Below are positions 55,580 through 64,000 of a stretch of 64,000 nucleotides of DNA, one piece after another. Source of the stretch: Anomaloglossus baeobatrachus (lineage: Eukaryota > Chordata > Amphibia > Anura > Aromobatidae); NCBI RefSeq assembly GCF_048569485.1, contig NC_134359.1:150434933-150498932 (forward strand), read 5' to 3'. The first letter of the stretch is position 1, and each line of letters starts with the position of its first letter. The position numbers and the translations under genes were made by a program. A model generated the notes under the pieces. That model saw only the letters and a list, made by a program, of their open reading frames with translations. It searched no databases and was not told where the DNA came from.

Positions 55580-56530
55580 TCTACCATTTTTGGTCTGTCC
55601 CACGAGGAGATCTTGCATGTACGGCCATCTTGGTGTACCGGTGGATAAAACGGCGATAGTAGCCGACCAGGCCCAGGAACTGCCTCACTTCCCTCACAGT
55701 GGTTGGCCGCGGCCAGTCTCGGATGGCTGTCACCTTCTCGGGGTCAGGGGCTACACCCTCTGCACTCACCACGTGCCCGAGGTACTATACTTTAGGCTTC
55801 AGCAGATGACACTTAGAGGGCTTCAACTTCATCCCATATTTAGAGAGAGCTGCGAACACCTCAGCCAGATGCTCTAGATGGGCTTCATACGTCCTGGAAT
55901 ACACGATTACATCATCCAGATACAACAGAATGGTCTCAAAATTAAGGTGTCCCAAGCAGTACTCCATCAGCCTTTGGAAGGTCCCCGGGGCATTGCACAG
56001 CCCGAATGGCATGCTATTGAATTCGCAGAGACCCATGGGAGTAGCGAAGGCGGTCTTCTCACGGTCTTCAGGCGCAACTGCCACCTGCCAGTAGCCACTA
56101 GTAAGGTCGAGGGTAGAAAAGTAGTTAGCAGTCTTGAGGGCAGCCAGGGACTCTTCTATGCGAGGTAGAGGGTAGGCATCTTTTTGCGTTATTTGATTGA
56201 TCTTCCGGTAATCCACGCACATCCTCATAGTGCCATCCTTTTTCTTCACCAGCACCAAAGGGGCGGCCCAGGAACTACAACTATCCCGTATCACCCCCGC
56301 CTCCTTGATATTCCTCAACATGTCCTTAGCACATTGGTAGTGGGCTGGTGTGATTGGGCGGTACCTCTCTTCAATGGGCGGGTGTGTGCCCATGGGGATG
56401 TGGTGCTGAACCCCCTTAATCCTCCAGAAATCTAACGGGTGCTTGCTGAAAACTTGCCTGTACTCCTGCACCAACCTGTATACCCCCTCTTTGTAGTGTC
56501 CCGGGGTGGTCTCGGTGCCAACATGCAACT
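55580..56530 (-). pseudogene. Gypsy fossil: reverse transcriptase region
   Basis: Core motifs APLVLVKKKDGTMRMCVDYR, YFSTLDLTSGYWQVAV, FGLCNAPGTFQRLM and LLYLDDVIVYS are clear, followed by [18 protein letters not shown] of the thumb/connection. Best preserved part of the element. Confidence 0.9.
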
Positions 56531-56649
56531 CCTCGCACCATCCCTCTTTCTGGGTGGAGGAAGGGTCAGGGCCTGGACCGAGTGTAGGTGCAGGTGGAAC
56601 AGTCTCATGAATGGCTTTGTCATCTACGGTGTACAGCTTAGTTATGGTG

Positions 56650-57430
56650 GCTTAGTAGGGGAGCCTGACTTCTTCTTCTCCACAATTCAACACCCTCACA
56701 TGCACTCTTCCCTTTCTGACGTCAATCACTCCCCTGGCGGCCATTACCGTTGGGCAGTGTTCTGAGGGCAGGGGCTCTACAATTGCCGGGTAATCCCGTC
56801 CCTGGGGGCCTACCGCCACCCTACACCAGATCATCATTTCACTCCGGGGAGGCACCACCAATGGCGCCACATCCAACAACCGCACTCCACCAATTTCACC
56901 ACCCGTCAGATTCACCTGCTGTCTCTGCAGGAGGGCCCGGATCTCGCGCTGTAGCGCCCTCTGTCGGCCTCCCCCTGCAGTGGCAGACAACTGCTGCAAC
57001 AAGCCCAACACTTCTCCCATACAGTGCTCAATCACATTGGTTCCTAACACCATTTTGGGGACTCGGTCACTGGGTTCATGCTGTACAACAATCATCCCCT
57101 GGCGCTTCAGGTCGGTCCACCCTACGGTCAGAGTTACCTCCTTAAACCCCACCTGGGCCATTGGGAGCTCATTGGCTGCAATGATGGTCATGCTGTTATC
57201 AGGGGGAACAAGCTCACTGTCAGGCCAGTATCTCTGGTATAAGGTATAAGGCATGGTGGTTATCTGCGATCCAGTGTCCAACAGGGCCATGATCGGGACT
57301 CCATCCACCGCCACCAAGATGATAGGGTGGCTACCGACATACTGATCCCACCAGTCAGCTGGGCCATACGGGTCTACTCCTGAGGATTCGCCCTTGGCCT
57401 CAGGGGTTGCTCGTTTAACAGGCATCGCCT
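56650..57430 (-). pseudogene. Gypsy fossil: aspartic protease region
   Basis: VPIMALLDTGSQITTMPY carries the DTG motif of retropepsins. The segment also has VLGTNVIEHC downstream of it, commonly seen at the end of this domain in vertebrate Gypsy elements. Confidence 0.85.
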
Positions 57431-58375
57431 AGCAAAGTGGCCGGACTTGTTGCACCTGTAACAGACAGGCGGTCCATACCGGGAGTCGCTGTTCTTTCTC
57501 CGCTGCTTCCAGGGGACGTCCTCGGGGCTGTCGGCGAGCTGGATCTTCTCCAGAGGCTTGACTATCGTCGGCAGCTTGAGTGCGGCGACAACCTGGGCGA
57601 GATCTTTGCTGATGTGCTGGATCCGCTCAGCCAGTCCTTCCAAAGTCCCAACAGGTGCAGCAGGGGCCGGCAAAGCCAACAGGGGGATGTCACTGCAACG
57701 GGAGCTGACTCGGCCGGCCAAGGAGCCGTAGCAGGGGCGCCGGCGTCGGGAGCTTGCAGGGACTTGATGGCCCGTTCTTTTAGTACGGTGAAGTCCAGGT
57801 CGGCATGCTCCAGGGCCCACAACTGCAGCTGTTTACGATCTTCAGCGGACCCCAGCCCCTGCAGAAACTGCTCCATTAACATCTTATTGTCATTAGCCTC
57901 GCTGATGGGGTTTACCCGCTTCAGGGTGCGGAGGGCCGTCTGCAGGCACAATGCAAAGTCCCGGATGTTTAGGATGTTGCCGGCATTGGCAGAACTGCAT
58001 TCGTAGTTCGGCCTCAGTGCGGGTTTCAAAGGCCGCCTGTAGTTTCTCAAAAATAAGGGTCACTGAGGCCTGGTCCGTATCGACCCAGGTATCTGCCTCC
58101 TGCTCAGCCGCGCCGGTCAGCTGCCCCAGCACTACCGTCGCACGCTGCCTCCCGGTCATAGCGTGCAAGTCTAGCATCGAGCATATCTTTTTCCGAAACA
58201 CCGGCAAGGTGTCAGGCTTCCCATCGTACTGGGGTAGCCAGGCAGCACCGGGCACGTATGGCAAGGAGAGCGGCATTACCTGGGCGACCAGAGCGAGGGC
58301 TGCTACATTCTCGTCGTTAGGCGCCGCCGCTCCTGCGGCCAGCGCCCCTCCGCCATTCCCGTCAGGTACGGACAT
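57370..58375 (-). pseudogene. Gypsy fossil: gag region with CCHC zinc knuckle
   Basis: Starts near MSVPDGNGGGALAAG, with a capsid-like helical middle (YVPGAAWLPQYDGKPDTLPVF) and a single zinc knuckle CYRCNKSGHFARRC near the end. Degraded. Confidence 0.8.
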
Positions 58376-59816
58376 CTTGGTTCCTTCCCCCCTTGGTTTC
58401 TTCCTGGCACTCTTTCACTTTCGGCCGTGCCGCGCTGTTCCCAGGGGGCGGGGCTTCATTTCGCGCTCTTTTGCTCGGGGAAGATGGCGAAGGCGGGAAA
58501 CTTTCGCGCCCAAGATGGCGAATCTTCAGATTTTTCAGCGGGGCGCCGCTGACTGGAACTTCAAGGCGCACTTCCACTGGAAAGTGGACTGGGTCGATCT
58601 TGTTCGTGACGCCAGAAGAGTCGATATGTACCACCCTGGGGCTCGGCTGCGACCGTCGAGCCGCTCGGGTCCGTGCTTGGGTCCGTGCTCGGGTGTGTGT
58701 CGGTGGCTCGAGTGTCCCCGGACCCTGGGGGTCACGTCGCTCTGAAAAGGGGGGTTTGTTTTGGTGATCGGGTGGGTGCGCGGCCGGAGCCGCTATGGAG
58801 ATTGTTCGTGATGCCACCCATGGGTCGTGGTGATTGAAGGCACCACCGCTGCTGGTGATGGTGGGGGCTCCCGGGTGGCGGTGTTGTGGCACAGCTAGGT
58901 GTTGACCCCTCCGTGGCTAGGGGATGTGGGTCCCGGGGCCCGCTGGGGGGTGATGAATGGAGCTGTAGGAGGTATGCAGGGCAGGGCGGTACTGCGCAGC
59001 GCAGTACCTGAGGGCACTGGTGTACTCACTCAGAATGAACAATCTTGACACGTTGGTAAACCAGAAATGGGATGGTGGTCGGTGCCCGCTCGGTTGCGTG
59101 TTTTTCCCCCTGCTCGGGTTGGTGGTGTCGTCTTTCCCTGCACCCTCTTTACTGTGTGACTGCCTATGTCTCAACAGCGGTAGTCCGCTCCCCAACTTGT
59201 AGGTGCCGGAGGAGCCCTCTTGCCCGCAGGTGCTGGCCTGAGACATTGCGGCGCCTGGGCGGTGGCTTCCTATCCCCCTCGGTGGGCTGTTGCCGTCTAT
59301 CGGTACTTTAGGTGGGAGTGGACCTCAAGTCCAAGCCGCAATCAGTTGATTTGACTCGGTCCAGTTGCTTCTGGGCCTCGTACGGGGTCTGAGTACCCTT
59401 CTTTGGTGCTCTGGTTTCGGTTTGACTCTGCGATTCGGTACCGGTGGGCTACGACCCTGTCCCGGTGCCTTGACGGTTCCGCCGGTTTTACTCCGTGCCT
59501 CCTGCAGACAGCCACCACTGTCTGTCTCCTGGCCACAGGGTCCCTAGGCTTCTACCTAGGCCCTGACAGATTTACTTCTCACAGCTCTCTCCACTACCTC
59601 CTCTCCTTTCCTCTCCCTAACACAATCTGTTTGTTTTTCCCCGCCCCTGCCCATTAATGCTCTTCGGTGGGCAAGGCCAACCGCCTGACCCCGTCCCCGG
59701 GTGTGGATGTCCGGGACAGATAGGGGTGACTCAGGGTTTTGATTGACTGGTGGGACCTTTTTGGGGAACCAGGTGTTGTGCAGGAGACTATCTGTGACCC
59801 AGTCCAGGGTGTCACA
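58376..59816 (-). repeat. Gypsy fossil: LTR and leader
   Basis: GC-rich non-coding stretch. Its outer edge on the minus strand reads TGTGACACCCTGGACTGGG at 59816. The inner LTR edge and primer-binding site were not resolved; they lie somewhere in 58500-58950. The short open frames here are not genes. The region around 58990-59010 (CTGCGCAGCGCAG) is a short palindrome. Confidence 0.6.
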
Positions 59817-60555
59817 GATAGACGGGCAAAGAGATAGATGGGCAAAGACACAGATGGGCAAAGAGACAGACGGGCAAAGAGACAGCCCTGGAAAGAGACA
59901 GCCGAGCAAAGAGACAGCCGGGCAAAGAGACAGCCGAGCAAAGAGACAGACGGGAAAAAAGACAGCCTTGGAAAGAGACAGACAGGCAAAGATACAGCCT
60001 AGGAAAGAGACAGACGGACAAAGAGACAGCCTTGGAAAGAAATAGACGGGCAAAGAGATAGACAGGCAAAGAGATAGACGGGCAAAGAGACAGATGGGCA
60101 AAGAGAGAGCCCTGGAAAGAGACAGCCAGGCAAACAGACAGCCCTGATAAGAGACAGCCGGACAAAGAGACAGCCGGGAAAAGAGACAGACGGGCAAAGA
60201 GACAGCCCTGGAAGAGACAGACGGGCAAAGAGACAGACCTGGAAAGAAACAGACCTGGTAAGAGACAGACGGGGAAAGAGACAGCCCTGGAAAGAGACAG
60301 ACGGGGAAAGAGACAGCCCTGTTAAAAAACAGCCCTGGAAAGAGTCAGCCCTGGAAAGAGTCAGCTGGGCAAAGAGACAGCCGGGCAAAGAGACAGCCGG
60401 GCAAAGAGACAGCCGGGGAAAGAGAGACAGGGAAAGAGACAGACGGACAAAAAGACAGACGGGCAAAGAGACAGACGGGCAAAGAGACAGACGGGCAAAG
60501 AGACAGCCCTGGAAAGAGACAGTCCTGGAAAGAGACAGCCCTGGAAGGAGACAGA
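59817..60555. repeat. 16-bp minisatellite
   Basis: Tandem units of two alternating types, ACGGGCAAAGAGACAG and CCCTGGAAAGAGACAG, with variants (CCGGGCAAAGAGACAG, CCGAGCAAAGAGACAG). About 46 units. It starts right at the outer edge of the Gypsy LTR. The repeat gives long open frames of SLCPSVSLPVCLFARLS type on the minus strand, which are not genes. Confidence 0.95.
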
Positions 60556-60735
60556 CAGACAGATAGAGAGAGACAGACAGACACAGACAGAGAAAGAGAG
60601 AGACACAGAGATAGAGACACAGAGATAGATAGAGACAAACAGAGAGACTAATACAGAGACAGATAGAAAAACTGATACAGAGACAGACACACAGAGACAG
60701 ATAGACAGAGACAGACAGAAACTCGAAGAGAGATA
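60556..60735. repeat. GACA/GAGACA microsatellite
   Basis: Degenerate continuation of the minisatellite made of AGACAG, AGAGACAG and ATAGAGAC blocks, ending at about 60735 before a short single-copy stretch (60736-60808) with TTTCCCGGGCAATGCCCCGGG. Confidence 0.9.
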
Positions 60736-60808
60736 GTTACTTTCCCGGGCAATGCCCCGGGAACTACAGCTAGCCTAATATATAAAGCTAAGTGTATATG
60801 TATGCATA

Positions 60809-62460
60809 CAGTTAGGTCCAGAAATATTTGGACAGTGACACAATTTTCGCGAGTTGGGCTCTGCATGTCACCACATTGGATTTGAAATGAAACCTCTACA
60901 ACAGAATTCAAGTGCAGATTGTAACGTTTAATTTGAAGGTTTGAACAAAAATATCTGATAGAAATTGTAGGAATTGTACACATTTCTTTACAAACACTCC
61001 ACATTTTAGGAGGTCAAAAGCAATTGGACAAATAAACCAAACCCAAACAAAATATTTTTATTTTCAACATTTTGTTGCGAATCCTTTGGAGGCAATCACT
61101 GCCTTAAGTCTGGAACCCAAGGACATCACCAAACGCTGGGTTTCCTCCTTCTTAATGCTTTGCCAGGCCTTTACAGCCGCAGCCTTCAGGTCTTGCTTGT
61201 TTGTGGGTCTTTCCGTCTTTAGTCTGGATTTGAGCAAGTGAAATGCATGCTCAATTGGGTTAAGATCTGGTGATTGACTTGGCCATTGCAGAATGTTCCA
61301 CTTTTTTGCACTCATGAACTCCTGGGTAGCTTTGGCTGTATGCTTGGGGTCATTGTCCATCTGTACTATGAAGCGCCGTCCGATCAACTTTGTGGCATTT
61401 GGCTGAATCTGGGCTGAAAGTATATCCCTGTACACTTCAGAATTCATCTGGCTCCTCTTGTCTGCTGTTATGTCATCAGTAAACACAAGTGACCCAGTGC
61501 CATTGAAAGCCATGCATGCCCATGCCATCACGTTGCCTCCACCATGTTTTACAGAGGATGTGGTGTGCCTTGGATCATGTGCCGTTCCCTTTCTTCTCCA
61601 AACTTTTTTCTTCCCATCATTCTGGTACAGGTTGATCTTTGTCTCATCTGTCCATAGAATACTTTTCCAGAACTGAGCTGGCTTCATGAGGTGTTTTTCA
61701 GCAAATTTAACTTTGGCCTGTCTATTTTTGGAATTGATGAATGGTTTGCATCTAGATGTGACCCCTTTGTATTTACTTTCATGGAGTCTTCTCTTTACTG
61801 TTGACTTAGAGACAGATACACCTACTTCATTGAGAGTGTTCTGCACTTCAGTTGATGTTGTGAACGGGTTCTTCTTCACCAAAGAAAGTATGCGGCGATC
61901 ATCCACCACTGTTGTCATCCGTTGACGCCCAGGCCTTTTTGAGTTCCCAAGCTCACCAGTCAATTCCTTTTTTCTCAGAATGTACCCGACTGTTGATTTT
62001 GCTACTCCAAGCATGTCTGCTATCTCTCTGATGGATTTTTTCTTTTTTTTCAGCCTCAGGATGTTCTGCTTCACCTCAATTGAGAGTTCCTTAGACCACA
62101 TGTTGTCTGGTCACAGCAACAGCTTCCAACTGCAAAACCACACACCTGTAATCAACCCCAGACCTTTTAACTACTTCATTGATTACAGGTTAACGAGGGA
62201 GACGCCTTCAGAGTTAATTGCAGCCCTGAGAGTCCCTTGTCCAATTAATTTTGGTCCCTTGAAAAAGAGGAGGCTATGCATTACAGAGCTATGATTCCTA
62301 AACCCTTTCTCCGATTTGGATGTGAAAACTCTCATATTGCAGCTGGGAGTGTGCACTTTCAGCCCATATTATAAATATAATTGTATTTCTGAACATGTTT
62401 TTGTAAACAGCTAAAATAACAAAACTTGTGTCACTGTCGAAATATTTCTGGCCCTGACTG
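60809..62460 (-). mobile_element. Tc1-type DNA transposon, 1652 bp
   Basis: Flanked by TA on both sides (60807-60808 and 62461-62462), the target duplication of Tc1/mariner elements. Terminal inverted repeats of about 35 bp begin CAGTTAGGTCCAGAAATATT on the left and CAGTCAGGGCCAGAAATATT on the right, with three mismatches. It contains one transposase gene on the minus strand. Full length. Confidence 0.95.
61064..62101 (-). CDS. Tc1-family transposase, 345 aa, open
   Basis: Cut-and-paste transposase. The N-terminal paired-like region has two helix-turn-helix motifs (IREIADMLGVAKSTVGYIL, residues 24-42, and VSKSTVKRRLHE, about 97-108) with an AT-hook-like KRPGRQ between them (55-60). The catalytic DDE triad is D152 in WTDETKINLY, D249 in VQMDNDPKHTAK and E284 in SPDLNPIEHAF, with 34 residues between the last two (DD34E). 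HGGGNVMAWACMA is the usual glycine-rich box. MWSKELS is a common start in the family and the length of 345 is standard. No stop or frameshift, so it may be functional, though the terminal repeats have diverged slightly. Confidence 0.95.
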   Translation of the reverse strand: MWSKELSIEVKQNILRLKKKKKSIREIADMLGVAKSTVGYILRKKELTGELGNSKRPGRQRMTTVVDDRRILSLVKKNPFTTSTEVQNTLNEVGVSVSKSTVKRRLHESKYKGVTSRCKPFINSKNRQAKVKFAEKHLMKPAQFWKSILWTDETKINLYQNDGKKKVWRRKGTAHDPRHTTSSVKHGGGNVMAWACMAFNGTGSLVFTDDITADKRSQMNSEVYRDILSAQIQPNATKLIGRRFIVQMDNDPKHTAKATQEFMSAKKWNILQWPSQSPDLNPIEHAFHLLKSRLKTERPTNKQDLKAAAVKAWQSIKKEETQRLVMSLGSRLKAVIASKGFATKC

Positions 62461-62462
62461 TA

Positions 62463-62705
62463 TATGTATGTATGAATGTATGTGTGTATGTCCGCTAAAG
62501 GAATCCGCACTGTTGCATTTACAATCACGAAATTTTGCACAGACGCTCCATGTGACTCAGGGAACGTCGTAGACTATGTTTTGATGGGAAAATTTTACCC
62601 TGCGCTTTACAGTTACTCTCCAAAAAACCTGCCTCCATTAAAGTAAATGGAGCCTGGAACCACTGGTTATTAATAGCAACAGTGATTGGTTGCTATAGGA
62701 ACAAA
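62463..62705. other. Unidentified dispersed-repeat-like segment
   Basis: Begins with a TATG microsatellite, then TCCGCTAAAGGAATCCGCAC to GGTTGCTATAGGAAC. I recall similar sequence as a common dispersed repeat in amphibian DNA but cannot name the family. No coding potential. Confidence 0.4.
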
Positions 62706-63741
62706 AGAAAAAAACTCACCAAAAATAAAGCCAACAGCCAAGAAAATGGTCAGATAATGGCAAAAGCACATGCAAGCTGCATACAGCCCCCCATGATAAA
62801 GGTTGGAATTTCACAGGTGCAGAATGCCAATAAAACAACCACCCCCAGCCTAATATCTCAGGAGGGGGAGGTTGCCGGCATGAAACTGCACACTAATAAG
62901 ATCTAATATAGGGCGTCAGTCACACAGATACGTGCAATGCACAGTGTCCAGGCAAAGCCCATTGATCACGCCCTTCTATTAGGTCAGGCGGGCTGCCCAG
63001 CACCTAAAAGGTGCACTGGCACAATGGACAGACATCCCAGGGGACCGGCCGCATCCTGCAGAATTGTGCGATAATAAAATGATAAAAATGATAATAAATG
63101 TGAGGTATAAGTCATATTTTGGCCAGAATATATAAGCTCGTAACCCATACGTCAAAGGTCCCCATGCTAACGAGTCCCTAACCACATCAAAAAACGCTCA
63201 TCAAAGGACATAATCAAAATAAGTTCACAGAAAAAAACTCATTAAAAATAAAGCCAACAGCCAAGAAAATGGTCAGATAATGGCAAAAGCACATGCAAGA
63301 TGCATATGGCCCCCCAAGATAAAGGTTGGAATTTCACAGGTGCAGAATGCCTATAAAACAACCACCCCCAGCCTAATATGTCAGGAGGGGGAGGTTGCCG
63401 GCATAATACCGCACACTAATAAGATCTAATATAGGGCGTCAGTCACACAGATACGTGCAATGCACAGTGTCCAGGCAAAGCCTATTGATCACGCCCTTCT
63501 ATTAGGTCAGGCGGGCTGCCCAGCACCTAAAAGGTGCACTGGCACAATGGACAGACATCCCAGGGGACCGGCTGCATCCTGCAGAATTGTGCGATAATTA
63601 AATGATAAAAATGATAATAAATGTGAGGTATTGGTCATATTTTGGCCAGAATATATAAGGTCGTAACCCATACGTCAAGGGTCTCCACGCTTACGAGTCC
63701 CTAACCACATCAAAAACATAATCAAAATAAGTTCACAGAAA
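62706..63741 (+). repeat. Two direct copies of a 523-bp repeat
   Basis: Unit 1 about 62706-63232 and unit 2 about 63233-63741, aligned through AAAGCCAACAGCCAAG at 62727 and 63250 (523 bp apart), with a few percent substitutions and small indels (unit 1 has an extra CGCTCATCAAAGGA stretch near 63197). Content is non-coding, with AT-rich ATAAAATGATAAAAATGATA. Family unknown. Confidence 0.85.
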
Positions 63742-64000
63742 AAAGGGACTCGTACTCGCACAATTCTGCAGGATGCAGCCGGTCCCCTGGGATATCTGTC
63801 CATTGTGCCAGTTCACCTCTTAGGTGCTGGGCAGCCCGCCTGACCTAATAGAAGGGTGTGATCAATAGGCTTTGCCTGGACACTGTGCATTGCACGTATC
63901 TGTGTGACTGACGCCCTATATTAGCTCTTATTAGTGTGCAGTTTTATGCCGGCAACCTCCCCCTCCTGACATATTAGGCTGGGGATGGTTGTTTTATAGG
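63742..64000 (-). repeat. Inverted partial copy of the 523-bp repeat
   Basis: The reverse complement of the central part of the unit (CGCACAATTCTGCAGGATGC to CTATAAAACAACCA), running off the right edge. With the direct copies it makes a large imperfect inverted repeat. Confidence 0.85.

Larger units (their letters stand above)
54080..59816 (-). mobile_element. Ty3/Gypsy LTR retrotransposon fossil
   Basis: Minus-strand element with parts in Gypsy order: LTR (from 59816, TGTGACACCCTGG), leader, gag with zinc knuckle, protease, reverse transcriptase, RNase H, integrase. The hAT copy 3 cuts it at 54080 inside integrase, so the rest and the second LTR are outside the window. It is broken, with roughly ten breaks, and old compared with the Polinton. 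No age from LTR divergence is possible here because only one LTR is present. Confidence 0.85.

Noticed and set aside
58362-59657. Arginine/proline-rich frames in the Gypsy LTR and leader
   Set aside because: GC-rich non-coding sequence in both strands gives chance open frames; they lie in the LTR and untranslated leader.
59556-60690. Long minus-strand frames rich in leucine, serine, cysteine and proline
   Set aside because: Pure products of the 16-bp minisatellite, present in all three frames, with no unique sequence.

Overview
The window is eukaryotic, non-coding in the host sense, and built almost entirely of mobile and tandem repeat DNA. I found no host gene, rRNA or tRNA. A Neptune-like Penelope retroelement, a Polinton, hAT elements ending in TAGAGATGAGCGAAC-like termini, a Tc1 element and a Ty3/Gypsy fossil point to a vertebrate. 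An anuran amphibian is my best guess, from recall of similar repeats, not from a search. The satellite content suggests heterochromatin.

Layout. Positions 1-16074 are a 136-bp satellite (with one 875-bp unidentified insertion at 14954-15828) that leads directly into the 5' leader of a hAT-type transposon, copy 1 (+). Its broken transposase spans 16228-20323, a 237-bp tandem array follows (20264-22337), and its 3' end is at 22676. Copy 1 abuts a second hAT copy (copy 2, minus strand, 22677-52758). Copy 2 carries a Penelope-like element (22756-31582, 14-bp target duplication), a transposase remnant (31583-34457), the same kind of 136-bp array (34608-37165 and 51633-51960), and a 5' terminal region (51961-52758). 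Its array was split by a MITE-like element (37166-51632), itself split by a 14.0-kb Polinton (37276-51282, 6-bp duplication, 504-bp terminal repeats). A third, scrambled hAT copy (52759-54079) lies in a Ty3/Gypsy fossil (54080-59816). Then come a 16-bp minisatellite (59817-60555), a GACA-type microsatellite, a Tc1 element with an open 345-aa transposase (60809-62460), and a 523-bp repeat present as two direct copies and one inverted copy (62706-64000).

How it fits together. The most striking point is that the satellite is not an independent neighbour of the hAT element. In two copies on opposite strands the same 136-bp monomer, in the same orientation, joins the same point of the transposon leader, and in copy 2 the array is bounded on its far side by the transposon's 5' terminus. 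The plan of the element is therefore: 5' terminus, about 0.8-kb leader, 136-bp array, transposase with BED finger, 237-bp array, 3' terminus. The array has grown to more than 15 kb in copy 1, so a transposon appears to be the source of a satellite. The junctions read as nested insertions: copy 1 in copy 2, copy 2 in copy 3, copy 3 in Gypsy, Penelope in copy 2, MITE in the copy 2 array, Polinton in the MITE.

The Polinton has two gene blocks facing outward from an AT-rich centre: polymerase, packaging ATPase and small genes leftward; integrase, minor capsid, basic protein, major capsid and protease rightward. Its terminal repeats are nearly identical, so it is young. It looks nearly whole, with about one obvious break. 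All family assignments come from motifs read by eye.
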